Positions 24,127 through 34,794 are shown, counted from the first letter of the stretch. The stretch: 64,000 nt of DNA from Sporolactobacillus inulinus (GCF_006539285.1 NZ_BJMS01000006.1:1-64000), one strand, 5' to 3'. Numbers and translations: made by a program. The notes: generated by a model from the letters alone, not told the origin.

Positions 24127-26174
24127 TGAAAGCGTTGCGTTCTAAAAACCCAATTACAGAGCTTCGCGGTGTCGGGGCGCGGCTGGCGGAAGACCTGGAA
24201 CAACTCGGAATCAGGACTGTTGACGATCTTTTTAATTATTATCCCTATCGCTATGACAATTATGAAATCAAAGATCTTGCTGAAGTTCAAGATCAGGAGC
24301 AAACCACGGTCTTAGGAAAAGTGCAGAGCAGCCCGTTGCTCAATTATTACGGAAAGAAAAAGTCACGATTGAGCGTTCGCGTCTTAACCGGGCGCTATTT
24401 AATATCGGTAATCGTGTTCAATCGGCCTTATCTGAAACGAATGTTATCCATCGGTGATCAGGTAACAATTACCGGTAAATGGGAGCGCAATCGTGCAACG
24501 CTGGCTGCTACTGATTTTCACAAAGGCGAACCTGATCAAAACGCCCAATGGGCTCCGGTCTATCCGGTAAAAGCAGGAGTTTCGGTTAAACGAATCCGCA
24601 CTTTAGTGAAACAGGCGTTTAAACAATTTCCGGACATCATAGAGGAAAATCTTCCTGCTTCACTACGCACAGCCTATAAATTGGCAGGAAAAGCGCAGGC
24701 GGTGCATACAATCCATTTTCCCGAAGACCAGCAGCATTTACATCAGGCGCGGAGACGACTTGTTTATGAGGAGTTTCTCACCTATCAGTTGAAATTGAAA
24801 GCCTACAAGCGATTAAAGCGAGCTTCAGAAACAGGAATTCCATTTTCGATCGATTCAAAACAGCTGCAGGCATTCATAAAATCCCTGCCTTTTCCCTTAA
24901 CGCAAGCACAAAATAAGGTGCTGTCTGAAATACTGCAAGATATGGCCCATGCTGCACCGATGAATCGTTTGCTTCAAGGCGACGTTGGATCAGGGAAAAC
25001 AGTCGTTGCTGCAATAGCGCTCTACGCGGCGGTATGTGCCGGATATCAAGGGGCTTTAATGGCGCCAACTGAAATACTTGCGGAACAGCACACAGAAACG
25101 CTGCGTGAATTGTTCCGTCCCTTTTCCGTTTCTGTCGGTCTTCTGACCGGGAGCGTTCGCGGGAAAAGGAGACGGGAACTGCTTGAACAGATAAGTTCCG
25201 GAGCGGTTCAAGTTCTGATTGGTACCCATGCCTTGATCCAGCCGGAGGTTCATTTTCATCAGTTGGGACTTGTAATCACTGATGAGCAGCATCGATTTGG
25301 CGTGGGCCAGCGAGGGGCTTTGCGGCTTAAGGGCAAAGAGCCGGATATTCTATATATGACTGCAACCCCAATTCCGCGCACGCTTGCCTTGTCGGTGTTT
25401 GGCGACATGGATGTTTCGACAATTGATCAATTGCCTGGCGGGAGAAAGGAAATTAAAACATACTGGGTTCAAGACAATGCGATGGACCGAGTGATTCGTT
25501 TTATGAAACACGAGCTCGATCAAGGCAGACAAGCCTATGTGATTTGCCCATTAATCGAGGAATCAGAGCAACTCGATGTACAGAATGCACTCGATGTACA
25601 TGGGTATCTGACTCAGGCGCTGCCTGAATATTCGGTTGCCTTAATGCATGGAAAACTGACTTCTGAAGAAAAGGATCAAGTTATGGAAGCGTTTAAGGAA
25701 CATCGCGCGCAAATTCTTGTATCAACAACTGTCGTTGAAGTCGGTGTCAATGTCCCAAATGCGTCACTTATGATCATTTATGATGCCGACCGTTTTGGCC
25801 TATCGCAGCTGCATCAGCTGCGTGGACGCGTTGGACGAGGCAGCGTGCAGTCCTATTGCGTTCTGCTTGCGGATGCCAAATCTGAGACGAGCAGAGAGAA
25901 GATGCGTATGATGACCGAGACAACGGATGGGTTTAAACTTTCCGGCTATGACTTGAAGCTGCGTGGTCCGGGAGATTTCTTTGGAACAAAGCAAAGCGGC
26001 GTGCCATCCTTTAAACTTGCAGATCTCGTACATGATTATCGAACATTGAATACGGCACGGGATGATGCTGCCAGGTTGGTTCACTCTGAAGCTTTTTGGA
26101 AGTCGGACACCTTTCGTTTGCTGCGCGAGCCACTAATAGAAATGGGTCTCGGAGAATCAAGCCATCTCGACTAA
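24126..26174 (+). CDS. recG: ATP-dependent DNA helicase RecG
   Basis: 682 residues, full length. RecG remodels stalled forks and Holliday junctions. The N-terminal wedge (OB) domain has KYPY-type start VDDLFNYYPYRYD; helicase motifs are GDVGSGKTVVAAIA (Walker A), ITDEQHRFGV (DEQH box), MTATPIPRTLAL and QLRGRVGRG (motif VI), followed by the TRG region (LKLRGPGDFFGTKQSG). It begins at the ATG overlapping the sdaAA stop. About 236 bp follow before fapR, and they contain the fapR promoter/operator region. Confidence 0.96.
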   Translation: MKALRSKNPITELRGVGARLAEDLEQLGIRTVDDLFNYYPYRYDNYEIKDLAEVQDQEQTTVLGKVQSSPLLNYYGKKKSRLSVRVLTGRYLISVIVFNRPYLKRMLSIGDQVTITGKWERNRATLAATDFHKGEPDQNAQWAPVYPVKAGVSVKRIRTLVKQAFKQFPDIIEENLPASLRTAYKLAGKAQAVHTIHFPEDQQHLHQARRRLVYEEFLTYQLKLKAYKRLKRASETGIPFSIDSKQLQAFIKSLPFPLTQAQNKVLSEILQDMAHAAPMNRLLQGDVGSGKTVVAAIALYAAVCAGYQGALMAPTEILAEQHTETLRELFRPFSVSVGLLTGSVRGKRRRELLEQISSGAVQVLIGTHALIQPEVHFHQLGLVITDEQHRFGVGQRGALRLKGKEPDILYMTATPIPRTLALSVFGDMDVSTIDQLPGGRKEIKTYWVQDNAMDRVIRFMKHELDQGRQAYVICPLIEESEQLDVQNALDVHGYLTQALPEYSVALMHGKLTSEEKDQVMEAFKEHRAQILVSTTVVEVGVNVPNASLMIIYDADRFGLSQLHQLRGRVGRGSVQSYCVLLADAKSETSREKMRMMTETTDGFKLSGYDLKLRGPGDFFGTKQSGVPSFKLADLVHDYRTLNTARDDAARLVHSEAFWKSDTFRLLREPLIEMGLGESSHLD

Positions 26175-26349
26175 TCCCATGCGTCGATTGATACGTTCCG
26201 GTTTAATTTCTGCTTGCGAACGTGGAAAACTTTTTTGACTCACAACGGAAAAATGAAACCGATAGGGGGGCGTGTATCGTATATAGGTGATCGATTTTCT
26301 TGTTTAAGAGAAATCTGTCACCCGTACACCTGTTATGATATACTAACTA

Positions 26350-26366
26350 TTATTATCTAGTCTTAA
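26350..26366 (+). promoter_or_regulatory. FapR operator upstream of fapR
   Basis: TTATTATCTAGTCTTAA matches 15 of 17 positions of the FapR binding-site consensus as I recall it (TTAGTACCTAGTCTTAA). It lies directly downstream of a likely -10 element (TATGAT or TATACT, 26334-26344) and 44 bp before the fapR start codon. FapR bound here would block its own operon until malonyl-CoA rises. Confidence 0.8.
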
Positions 26367-26410
26367 TTCCGAGTTGCTGGCGATTAGGACGAGACGGCGG
26401 TGGCCAGTTG

Positions 26411-26986
26411 ATGAGAAAAAGCAAGAAAGACAGACAGGAAACGTTAAAAAAAACAATTGATGAGAATCCGTTTATTACTGATGATGAACTGGCAAAGAAG
26501 TTTTCGGTCAGTGTACAGACGATTCGCCTTGATCGGATGGAACTATCTATCCCTGAGCTCAGGGAGCGGATTAAACACGTCGCCAAACGGCAATTCGATG
26601 ATGTTAAAGCACTTCATAAAGAAGAAGTGATTGGAGATATCCTTGATTTGCAGTTGGATACAAGTGCCATTTCGATTCTTGAGATTACCCCTGATTTTGT
26701 TTTTTCAAGAACAGGTATCGCACGCGGACATCATTTGTTTGCACAGGCCAATTCGCTTGCTGTAGCAGTGATTAATGACGCATTGGCACTGACATCGAAA
26801 GCTGAAATTCAATTTATGCGGCCGGTAAGATCCGGTGAACGCGTGGTCGCGAAAGCCAAGGTCATGCGTAAGGAACGGGTGCGGACAATCGTTGAAGTAA
26901 ATAGCTATTCTGGTCGGGATCATGTTTTTAAAGGTGTATTTACGATGTTTCGTGCGCACGGAGGAAAAGAGCGGGTGGAAGGGTAA
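26411..26986 (+). CDS. fapR: Fatty-acid and phospholipid synthesis repressor FapR
   Basis: 191 residues. A malonyl-CoA-sensing repressor: helix-turn-helix ([20 protein letters not shown], about 20-40), a linker helix ([13 protein letters not shown]), and a hot-dog-fold effector domain containing [19 protein letters not shown] and [10 protein letters not shown]. These are near-identical to B. subtilis FapR. Start ATG at 26411; a TTG just before it is in frame but less likely. It heads a fapR-fabD-fabG-acpP series from which plsX, normally second, is missing. Confidence 0.95.
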   Translation: MRKSKKDRQETLKKTIDENPFITDDELAKKFSVSVQTIRLDRMELSIPELRERIKHVAKRQFDDVKALHKEEVIGDILDLQLDTSAISILEITPDFVFSRTGIARGHHLFAQANSLAVAVINDALALTSKAEIQFMRPVRSGERVVAKAKVMRKERVRTIVEVNSYSGRDHVFKGVFTMFRAHGGKERVEG

Positions 26987-27050
26987 GCGGTCGGCTGCTC
27001 TTTCGCTTGTTTTGCCGTGATGAATTATTTCTCGTGGAGGTTGATGTGTT

Positions 27051-27998
27051 GTGAGTAAGATTGCATTTGTTTTTCCAGGACAAGGATCACAGTCAGTGGG
27101 TATGGGTGCCGATTTGCTGGATGTTTATCCAGAAGCTAAATCGATGTTTGAAGCTGCTGACAAGCGTTTATCTTTTCCATTAACCGAGCTGATTATGAGC
27201 GGTTCTGATGATCAATTAAAAAAAACTGAGAATACGCAACCGGCACTGCTGACTGTAAGTGCGGTGCTGTATACATTGCTGGAAAAGCAAGGCATTAAGC
27301 CGGATTACTTAGCCGGTCACAGTCTAGGGGAATACAGTGCGCTGTTTGCCGGCGGAGTTCTTGGATTTGAGGACGCCGTGCATGCGGTAAGAGAACGTGG
27401 ACGGTTAATGGAGGCAGCTGTACCTGCAGGTCAAGGAACAATGGCAGCCGTTTTAGGACTTGATGCAAATCAATTATCCACCCTTTGTGCCGATGTATCA
27501 AAAGCAGGAGAATCCGTACAAACGGCGAATATTAACTGTCCGGGACAAATTGTCATTTCGGGAACGGTTTCAGGCGTTGAGCAAGCGTCCAAACGTGCAA
27601 CTGAAGCCGGCGCTCGTCGCGTCGTTCCCCTTTCAGTAAGCGGTCCCTTTCACTCTGCTTTAATGAAACCGGCAGCCGAAAAAATGCGTGTCGTTTTGGA
27701 CCAGCTTCCGGTTCAGAATGCGAAGATCGCTGTTATTGCAAACAGCACCGCTAAAGAAGAATCGGAAGCGGATGAGATTCGTAATCATTTAATCGAACAG
27801 ATCTATTCACCGGTTCGCTGGACGGAAAGCGTTGAGCGGCTGATTGAATTGGGCGTTGACACATTTGTTGAAGTCGGTCCTGGAAAAGTACTTTCCGGTT
27901 TAATTCGTAAGATTAATCGTAAAGCAACGGTCATCCAAGTTAATGACGTTCAAAGCTTGCAAAATGCAGTTGAACAACTGAAGGAGCGTGTATCATAA
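27051..27998 (+). CDS. fabD: Malonyl-CoA:ACP transacylase
   Basis: 315 residues. It moves malonyl from CoA to acyl carrier protein, the elongation donor for fatty-acid synthesis. The N-terminus has [14 protein letters not shown]; the nucleophile is Ser91 in [17 protein letters not shown] holds the catalytic His, and [12 protein letters not shown] is a family mark. GTG start with GGAGG 11 bases upstream. It follows fapR by 64 bp; plsX is absent from between them. FapR control is expected from the upstream operator. Confidence 0.95.
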   Translation: MSKIAFVFPGQGSQSVGMGADLLDVYPEAKSMFEAADKRLSFPLTELIMSGSDDQLKKTENTQPALLTVSAVLYTLLEKQGIKPDYLAGHSLGEYSALFAGGVLGFEDAVHAVRERGRLMEAAVPAGQGTMAAVLGLDANQLSTLCADVSKAGESVQTANINCPGQIVISGTVSGVEQASKRATEAGARRVVPLSVSGPFHSALMKPAAEKMRVVLDQLPVQNAKIAVIANSTAKEESEADEIRNHLIEQIYSPVRWTESVERLIELGVDTFVEVGPGKVLSGLIRKINRKATVIQVNDVQSLQNAVEQLKERVS

Positions 27999-28000
27999 AC

Positions 28001-28747
28001 ATGGCACTTGAAGGAAAGGTTGCCCTTGTCACCGGAGCCTCTAGAGGTATTGGTAGAGCAATTGCGTTGAAGCTTGCGCAACTCGGTGCTTCTGTAGTTG
28101 TCAATTATTCAGGAAGCAAAACAAGGGCGGAGGACGCAGCAGCAGAAATCCGCAATACCGGCTGCGAAGCGCTCGTCTGGCAATGTGACATATCCGATGA
28201 GCAAGCTGTTCAAAAAATGATAAAGGCAGCGATAGAGCACTTTGGAAAGATCGATATCCTCGTCAATAATGCAGGAATCACGCGCGACGGATTGTTGATG
28301 CGCATGAAGGAAGAGGATTGGGATGCTGTTTTGAATACCAATTTAAAAGGTGTATTTTTAACAACAAAAGCGGCTATTCGACCAATGATGCGCCAAAAAC
28401 AGGGAAGAATTATTAACATAGCTTCTGTCGTCGGCATTTTAGGAAATGCCGGACAAGCAAACTATGTTGCCGCAAAAGCGGGCGTCATTGGTTTAACCAA
28501 ATCTACAGCGCGAGAAGTCGCGTCTCGTGGGATAACGGTTAATGCCGTCGCACCTGGTTTTATCGTAACGGACATGACGGATCAATTGCCTGAAGAAGTA
28601 AAAGACAAGATGAAACAGGAGATTCCGCTTGGCAAACTTGGCACGCCGGAGGATGTCGCTAATGTAGTCGCCTTCCTTGCATCAGAAGACAGCAAATACA
28701 TGACGGGGCAAACATTAAGTATTGACGGCGGTATGTCAATGCAATAA
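28001..28747 (+). CDS. fabG: 3-oxoacyl-ACP reductase
   Basis: 248 residues. An SDR-family NADPH enzyme that reduces beta-ketoacyl-ACP in each elongation round. NADP binding is by TGASRGIG, with [12 protein letters not shown] as the NNAG motif; the catalytic residues are Tyr155 and Lys159 in NYVAAKAG, and [11 protein letters not shown] is typical of FabG. It starts two bases after the fabD stop and has the usual length, so it is surely in the fab operon. acpP follows after 114 bp. Confidence 0.95.
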   Translation: MALEGKVALVTGASRGIGRAIALKLAQLGASVVVNYSGSKTRAEDAAAEIRNTGCEALVWQCDISDEQAVQKMIKAAIEHFGKIDILVNNAGITRDGLLMRMKEEDWDAVLNTNLKGVFLTTKAAIRPMMRQKQGRIINIASVVGILGNAGQANYVAAKAGVIGLTKSTAREVASRGITVNAVAPGFIVTDMTDQLPEEVKDKMKQEIPLGKLGTPEDVANVVAFLASEDSKYMTGQTLSIDGGMSMQ

Positions 28748-28861
28748 AATAATTGAGGTATGCTTTAAAAAAAGAGGCTTGGGCAACAGAAGAAATGTCG
28801 CACTGAAAGAAACTGCAGATGTTTTCCAGGTGGAAGATGCCCCTCGAGAGGAGGTGAAGAC

Positions 28862-29104
28862 ATGGCAGCAGAAGATGTTTTGACACGTGTCAAGAAGATC
28901 GTTGTCGATCGATTGGGTGTAGACGAAGCAGACGTGAAGACGGAAGCTTCATTTAAAGAAGATCTCGACGCAGATTCACTTGACATTGTAGAACTTGTCA
29001 TGGAACTTGAAGATGAATTTAATTTGGAAATCTCCGATGAAGATGCGGAAAAGATTCAAACCGTCGGTGACGTCGTATCTTACATAGAGAACCATAAATC
29101 CTGA
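28862..29104 (+). CDS. acpP: Acyl carrier protein
   Basis: 80 residues, strongly acidic. The phosphopantetheine attachment site is Ser39 in [10 protein letters not shown], followed by [18 protein letters not shown], all canonical. GGAGGTGA lies 6 bases before the ATG. It carries the growing fatty acid and also malonyl from FabD. The 114-bp upstream gap may hold a further promoter, since ACP is usually needed in excess, but no clear one was seen. A hairpin terminator follows. Confidence 0.96.
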   Translation: MAAEDVLTRVKKIVVDRLGVDEADVKTEASFKEDLDADSLDIVELVMELEDEFNLEISDEDAEKIQTVGDVVSYIENHKS

Positions 29105-29122
29105 GATTCTCTAAACCCATGG

Positions 29123-29168
29123 GTCCCGTTTTTATAAATCCGTTTATAAGGGCGGGACTTCTTATTTT
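29123..29168 (+). terminator. Terminator after acpP
   Basis: GTCCCG (29123-29128) pairs with CGGGAC (29153-29158), with an inner TTTATAAA/TTTATAA pairing, followed by TTCTTATTTTTT. Confidence 0.75.
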
Positions 29169-29219
29169 TTATTGAATTGGGAAGAATGGATTTTGCGTTT
29201 GTTATCGGAGGTGATGTGT

Positions 29220-29948
29220 GTGCCAAGTTCAAAAAAAGAACTGAGCCACGAAAAAGAAGTAACGAAAAGGTTGCATCATTTTCTTGATGATTTTTCCTTT
29301 TCCTTTCAAAATGAAACACTATTAAAACAAGCATTTACTCATTCATCTTATGTGAATGAGCACCGTCGAGAGTCTCAGGATGATTACGAGCGACTCGAAT
29401 TTCTTGGGGATGCGGTATTAGAACTTTTGATTTCGCAGCATTTATTTAAGAATTATCCTGAATTGTCTGAGGGAGATATGACAAAACTTCGCGCTGCAAT
29501 CGTCTGCGAAACGGGCTTGTTTCAATTTGCCTCTTCACTTTCCTTTGAAGAAATGATTTTCCTTGGCAGAGGTGAGGAAGTAACCGGGGGAAGAAAGCGT
29601 CCGTCGTTGCTTGCGGATGTATTCGAAGCATTTGTTGGCGCTCTATATCTCGATCAGGGACTTCAAGAGGTTGAGCGGTTTTTAGAGAAAGTCGTTTATC
29701 CAAGAATCAGCGACGGTTCTTTTTCCCATGTGATGGATTACAAGAGTCAGCTTCAAGAAACCGTTCAACGAAAAAATCTTGGTGAACTGGATTATGAACT
29801 GATTTCAGAAAAAGGCCCGGCCCATCATCGCGAGTTTACGTCCCATGTGTTGCTCAATAGCGAAGTGATCGGGAAGGGAAAGGGACATTCAAAGAAAGAC
29901 TCGGAGCAGAGCGCGGCATCAAAGGCGCTGAGAAATCTCGCCGAGTAA
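29220..29948 (+). CDS. rnc: Ribonuclease III
   Basis: 242 residues. It cuts double-stranded RNA in rRNA and mRNA processing. The RNase III domain has the signature [13 protein letters not shown], with the second acidic site in [19 protein letters not shown] double-stranded RNA-binding domain follows (about 168-240, [11 protein letters not shown]... [20 protein letters not shown]). The GTG at 29220 is chosen because GGAGGTG ends six bases upstream; the frame extends to 29172 without a site. It ends at a strong terminator just before smc. Confidence 0.94.
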   Translation: MPSSKKELSHEKEVTKRLHHFLDDFSFSFQNETLLKQAFTHSSYVNEHRRESQDDYERLEFLGDAVLELLISQHLFKNYPELSEGDMTKLRAAIVCETGLFQFASSLSFEEMIFLGRGEEVTGGRKRPSLLADVFEAFVGALYLDQGLQEVERFLEKVVYPRISDGSFSHVMDYKSQLQETVQRKNLGELDYELISEKGPAHHREFTSHVLLNSEVIGKGKGHSKKDSEQSAASKALRNLAE

Positions 29949-29983
29949 CAAAAGCAGCCGGGAGACTTCGGCTGCTTTTGTTA
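29947..29983 (+). terminator. Rho-independent terminator after rnc
   Basis: AACAAAAGCAGCCG (29947-29960) pairs perfectly with CGGCTGCTTTTGTT around an 8-nt loop; the arm starts at the rnc stop codon. Confidence 0.85.
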
Positions 29984-30120
29984 CAGGATAAGCGAGAATC
30001 GGGTATGATCAAAGGAGCAAATGATTGTGAGTCCAACTCGCCCTGTCACATGGAAGAAAGAAGCAGATTGAAAAGAAAAAGAAATGAAGATGAATGACGG
30101 AATGAAACGGAGGGATTGAG

Positions 30121-33100
30121 ATGTTCCTCAAACGATTGGATGTCTCAGGTTTTAAATCGTTTGCCAATAAGACAACGGTTGCATTTGTTCCAGGCGTGAC
30201 TGCAGTTGTCGGGCCGAACGGAAGCGGGAAAAGCAATATTACTGAAGCAATCCGCTGGGTGCTTGGGGAGCAGTCGGCTAAATCTCTGCGCGGATCGAAA
30301 ATGGAAGATATCATTTTTTCAGGAAGCGATGCAAAAAAAGCGGTTAATATGGCTGAGGTTACCCTTACTCTAGAGAATAGTGATCGCTATATTCCAATGG
30401 ATTACAGCGAAATTAGTGTGACACGCAGAGTTTTCCGGTCGGGGGAAAGCGAATTTCAACTCAACCGCCAAAGCTGCCGCCTAAAGGATATTGTTGACTT
30501 GTTCATGGATTCCGGATTAGGTAAAGAAGCTTATTCAGTGATCGGTCAAGGAAAAATTGACGAAATACTAAATAGTAAAGCCGATGAGAAGCGGCGCATT
30601 TTTGAAGAAGCATCAGGTGTACTTAAATATAAGTTACGCAAGCAAGCGGCAGAAAAACAACTCAATGAATCCGAAGACAGCTTGAATCGTGTTGAGGATA
30701 TTTTGCATGAATTAGCGGAACGACTCGATCCTCTTGAACAACAAGCATCTGTAGCCAAGGATTATTTAGCGAAAAAAAGCGAGCTTGAAGAGGTCGATAT
30801 TGCGCTGCTCGCTCATGATATTGAAACGCTTCACAATGAATGGACACAAACAAAGCAGCAGGTTGACGAATTAAAGACAAAAAAAGAATCGTTAAGTACT
30901 GAAATCGACCAGCATGATCAAATGTATCGAGACAATCGCATCGCCCTCGAGCAAATTGATCGAACGATTGAAGCGAAGCAAACCGCATGGGCAGAAGCAG
31001 GTGAACAACTGGAAAAGCTGCTTGGAAACCGGCAAGTATTAAATGAACGGAATAAACATGCACAAAGCAGTGCTGAAGAATTGAATGAGCGGATCGCCCG
31101 GTTAACGGAACAATTAGCATGCGAAAAAGAACATGTAAAAGAGGCTTTTGCAAAGGATCAACAAGAAGCATCGATTCAGAAAGAACTTCAGAAGCAGCTG
31201 TCTGAAAAACAAAAAAAGTTTCATGGCTTTGCGCAAAATTTAGATGAACGAATCGAGAAACTGAAAAGCGACTATATTGAAATCCTGAATGAACAAGCAT
31301 CGATGCGCAACGAGCGCCGCTACCTAACGGACCAAATCGAATCTTTAAAGACGAAAAAAACGCGCATTCAAACGAATACTGAAGAAGTAAAGAAGGTCGC
31401 TGAACAAGCAGGGAATCGAAAGAAGGCACTTGTTGAGAAACTGGAAGCGATACAAAAAAATGGGAAACAGCTGCAAGCGGACTATGAGCTGTATCAAGCG
31501 CGACTTGACAAAGGGCAAAAACGCTACGCGAAAGAGCGTGACGCCGTGGAACAAATCAGCCGGTTTATTGATCAGGCAAAGTCGCGCCGGGAACTGCTCG
31601 AATCCTTAAAAGACGACTATGCCGGCTATTACCAAGGCGTCAAAGTGGTCCTAAAGAACCGCAAACGCCTTTCGGGTATTCATGGCGCCGTAGCTGAATT
31701 AATTCAGGTGAAGAAAGCACATAGTACTGCTATTGAGACGGCATTAGGCGGTTCTTCACAAAATGTTGTGGTTGCAGATGAAGCGGCGGGCAGGCAGGCG
31801 ATACAATTCCTTCGGCGCAACAAATCCGGCCGTGCAACCTTTTTGCCCTTGTCGGTGATTCGCCCGAAATCAATTGGCCGGTCAGAGCACGCAAATCTGC
31901 AACAAATCGATGCCTTCATTGGTTCGGGTTCGGATCTTGTAACTTGCGCGCCGCAGTACCAAAAAATTATTGACTTTTTACTCGGAACGGTCATTATTTC
32001 AAAAAATTTGGAGGGCGCAAATCAGATCGCCCGGCATGTGAATTATCGTTATCGAATTGTGACCTTGGAAGGCGATGTTGTTTCGCCAGGAGGTGCGATG
32101 ACCGGGGGGAGCGCGAAACAGCGGCAAGGAAGTTTGATCGGCAGAAGTACGGAACTTGATGAACTCAGCCGTCAAATTAAAGAAATGACTGAGAAAAGAG
32201 CCCAATTACATAAAGATTTCTCAGAACTTAAAAATCAAATGGCAGCCGATGAACTTGAAACAAATAAAATTCGTGCACAGCTGCAGAAGGTATTGGATCA
32301 GTATCGTGAGATCGAGGTTCAGAAACGAGAAGCAGAAGCAGAAGAAAAAGCAGGACAAGAAAAATACCACTTGCTGACTAGAGAGAATGGCGACTTCAAT
32401 TTGGAACATGAGAAAGTCAATGCTCGGTTAGCTGAAATTGACCAATTGTCTGTCGAATACGAAAAAAAAGGTACTGATCTTACAGCAGAGATTAGCAGCT
32501 TGACAAAGAGCCGTGAAGATATTGATTCCTCAAAAGAGGCCTTGCAGTCGGAAATTACGGCGCTTAAAGTGAAACTTGCGGAACAGATTCAGATTGCAGC
32601 ACATCAAAAAGAACGCGCCGCACAATCAAAGGCTAAAGTGGACGAACTTGAGGCATCGATTGAAGCGTTGCGTGCATCGGTACAAGGGATCGATTCTGAA
32701 CTGGCCGATCAGCACATAGATGAAGATAAACTAAAACAACGTATCGCCACCGCAAAAGAAGCAAAAACAGCTCTGGCTGATGAATTAACGTCGATGCGCA
32801 AAGACCGCGAAGTACGTCAGAGGGCGCTTGCGGATGACGAGACAATGATCGCAAGCCGGCGGGATACACTGAATCGAATCACTGCGTTATATCAAGAAAA
32901 GAATGTAAGTCTCGGTCGAATGGATGTTCAACTGGATCATCTTTTAGATACATTAAGAGATGAGTACGAACTTACGATCGAAGCTGCAAAAGAAAAATAC
33001 ACATTAACGATGGATGTTTCCGAAGCGCGCAAAAAAGTCAAACTGATTAAACGGGCGATTGAGGAGCTTGGGACAGTCAATATTGGCGCCATTGAAGAAC

Positions 33101-33690
33101 ATCGAGCAGTTCAGGAGCGGCATCAGTTTTTGACCAGTCAGAGAGACGATCTGTTGAAAGCGCGGGAGACGCTGAACCATGTGATGACTGAGATGGATCA
33201 AGTGGTTGAACAACGTTTCACAGAAACCTTCACACAGATTCGTAAACATTTCCGAAGCGTCTTTCAAGAACTGTTCGGCGGTGGGCGCGCTGATCTTCAG
33301 TTGATTGCTCCTGAGGATATGCTGAATAGCGGCGTCGATATTCTTGCTGAACCGCCTGGCAAAAAGCTGCAGAGACTCTCGCTGCTCTCAGGCGGTGAGC
33401 GCGCACTAACCGCGATTGCTCTTCTTTTTGCCATTTTAAAGGTTCGTCCGGTACCTTTTTGTGTCTTAGATGAAGTGGAAGCAGCACTTGATGATGCTAA
33501 TGTGGACCGCTATGCCGCATTTCTGAAAAAGTTCAGTGCCGAAACACAATTTATCGTGGTGACGCACAGACACGGGACAATGGAACGCTCTGATGTGCTC
33601 TACGGCGTTACGATGCAGGAGTCCGGCGTATCGCGGCTTGTTTCGGTACGCTTGGAAGATACGGAGGAATTACTTACAGTGGGAAGCTAA
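30121..33690 (+). CDS. smc: Chromosome segregation protein SMC
   Basis: 1189 residues, as in B. subtilis (1186). SMC dimers with ScpA/ScpB load at parS and organise the chromosome. The N-terminal head has Walker A GPNGSGKSN. Two long coiled coils (about 170-500 and 680-1000) flank the hinge (about 515-640, GIHGAVAELIQV to GDVVSPGGAMTGG). The C-terminal head has the signature LSGGERALTAIALLFA and Walker B VLDEVEAALDDANVD. ATG with GGAGGGA upstream. Shadow frames on the minus strand in this region are ignored. Confidence 0.97.
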   Translation: MFLKRLDVSGFKSFANKTTVAFVPGVTAVVGPNGSGKSNITEAIRWVLGEQSAKSLRGSKMEDIIFSGSDAKKAVNMAEVTLTLENSDRYIPMDYSEISVTRRVFRSGESEFQLNRQSCRLKDIVDLFMDSGLGKEAYSVIGQGKIDEILNSKADEKRRIFEEASGVLKYKLRKQAAEKQLNESEDSLNRVEDILHELAERLDPLEQQASVAKDYLAKKSELEEVDIALLAHDIETLHNEWTQTKQQVDELKTKKESLSTEIDQHDQMYRDNRIALEQIDRTIEAKQTAWAEAGEQLEKLLGNRQVLNERNKHAQSSAEELNERIARLTEQLACEKEHVKEAFAKDQQEASIQKELQKQLSEKQKKFHGFAQNLDERIEKLKSDYIEILNEQASMRNERRYLTDQIESLKTKKTRIQTNTEEVKKVAEQAGNRKKALVEKLEAIQKNGKQLQADYELYQARLDKGQKRYAKERDAVEQISRFIDQAKSRRELLESLKDDYAGYYQGVKVVLKNRKRLSGIHGAVAELIQVKKAHSTAIETALGGSSQNVVVADEAAGRQAIQFLRRNKSGRATFLPLSVIRPKSIGRSEHANLQQIDAFIGSGSDLVTCAPQYQKIIDFLLGTVIISKNLEGANQIARHVNYRYRIVTLEGDVVSPGGAMTGGSAKQRQGSLIGRSTELDELSRQIKEMTEKRAQLHKDFSELKNQMAADELETNKIRAQLQKVLDQYREIEVQKREAEAEEKAGQEKYHLLTRENGDFNLEHEKVNARLAEIDQLSVEYEKKGTDLTAEISSLTKSREDIDSSKEALQSEITALKVKLAEQIQIAAHQKERAAQSKAKVDELEASIEALRASVQGIDSELADQHIDEDKLKQRIATAKEAKTALADELTSMRKDREVRQRALADDETMIASRRDTLNRITALYQEKNVSLGRMDVQLDHLLDTLRDEYELTIEAAKEKYTLTMDVSEARKKVKLIKRAIEELGTVNIGAIEEHRAVQERHQFLTSQRDDLLKARETLNHVMTEMDQVVEQRFTETFTQIRKHFRSVFQELFGGGRADLQLIAPEDMLNSGVDILAEPPGKKLQRLSLLSGGERALTAIALLFAILKVRPVPFCVLDEVEAALDDANVDRYAAFLKKFSAETQFIVVTHRHGTMERSDVLYGVTMQESGVSRLVSVRLEDTEELLTVGS

Positions 33691-33742
33691 CACGTTTTGG
33701 CACGCGTTGCATAAAGCACGCATATAACGAGGAGGAGTAAAG

Positions 33743-34744
33743 ATGGACTTCTTTAATAAACTGAAAGATAAATTAACAGGAAAAAGCACAGCGATGAACG
33801 ACAAGTTCAAGGATGGATTAACGAAAACAAGGAAAACATTCGCAGAGCGCATGAATCAGCTTGTCAAAAGATATCGCAAGGTTGATGAAGACTTCTTCGA
33901 TGAGCTGGAAGAAGTACTCATTGAATCCGATGTTGGTATGAATACGGTAATGGATTTAGTGGATCGGCTCAAAGACGAATCGCGCTCACGCAACATTAAA
34001 GATACGGACAAATTGAAGGATGTTATTGTTGAAGTTCTTGCTGAGTTCCTGGCAAGAGACAACGAAGAAACCAAACTCAACATTAATCCGAACGGTTTGA
34101 CGGTGATCCTTGTGGTCGGTGTAAATGGCGCGGGAAAAACGACCACAGTTGGCAAACTCGCCGGACGATTGAAAGATGAGGGAAAACATGTGCTGCTTGC
34201 TGCTGCCGATACATTCAGGGCAGGAGCAATTGAGCAGCTTCAAGTTTGGGGCGACCGAACCGGTATTGATGTCATTAAGCATCAAGAAGGATCCGATCCG
34301 GCATCGGTTGTCTATGATGCCATGCAGGCAGCGAAGTCGCGAAACGTCGATGTGCTTATCTGCGACACGGCCGGAAGATTGCAAAATAAAGTGAATTTAA
34401 TGAAGGAACTTGAAAAAATTAAACGCGTCATTACACGAGAGTGCCCCGGAGCGCCGCACGAAGTACTTCTCGTGCTGGATGCGACGACCGGGCAGAATGC
34501 ATTAAGCCAAGCGAAACTTTTCCGCCAGGCTTCGGAGGTCACCGGAATTGCACTGACAAAGCTAGATGGAACAGCAAAAGGTGGCATTGTGCTTGCCATT
34601 CGTAATGAGATGGATATTCCGGTGAAATTAGTTGGGCTCGGCGAACAGCTGAATGATTTACAGACGTTTGATGCAGATGCTTTTCTTTATGGACTATTCT
34701 CGGAACTTTTTCAGAATGAGAACGAAGATACGGAAGACCAATAA
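33743..34744 (+). CDS. ftsY: Signal recognition particle receptor FtsY
   Basis: 333 residues. GTPase that receives SRP-ribosome complexes at the membrane. The N-terminal part is short (about 40 residues, Lys-rich, suited to direct membrane binding) and leads into the NG domain: GVNGAGKTTTVGKL (G1), AADTFRAGA, CDTAGRLQNK (G3) and TKLDGTAKGG (G4). GGAGGAG lies before the ATG. It follows smc by 52 bp, the usual order. It is separated from ylxM-ffh by a promoter, so SRP genes may be transcribed independently. Confidence 0.96.
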   Translation: MDFFNKLKDKLTGKSTAMNDKFKDGLTKTRKTFAERMNQLVKRYRKVDEDFFDELEEVLIESDVGMNTVMDLVDRLKDESRSRNIKDTDKLKDVIVEVLAEFLARDNEETKLNINPNGLTVILVVGVNGAGKTTTVGKLAGRLKDEGKHVLLAAADTFRAGAIEQLQVWGDRTGIDVIKHQEGSDPASVVYDAMQAAKSRNVDVLICDTAGRLQNKVNLMKELEKIKRVITRECPGAPHEVLLVLDATTGQNALSQAKLFRQASEVTGIALTKLDGTAKGGIVLAIRNEMDIPVKLVGLGEQLNDLQTFDADAFLYGLFSELFQNENEDTEDQ

Positions 34745-34765
34745 TCCACTCCTCATTAAGAAAAC

Positions 34766-34794
34766 TTGACACGAATACGAAAAAACTGTATGAT
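34766..34794 (+). promoter_or_regulatory. Strong sigma-A promoter for ylxM-ffh
   Basis: TTGACA (34766-34771) and TATGAT (34789-34794) are exactly 17 bp apart in the ftsY-ylxM gap. It is one of the best consensus matches in the window and drives the SRP and probably rpsP/khpA genes. Confidence 0.85.

Noticed and set aside
30662-31429. 255-codon open frame on the minus strand inside smc
   Set aside because: It is antisense to the coiled-coil part of smc; no ribosome binding site, no family match, and the sense frame is certain.
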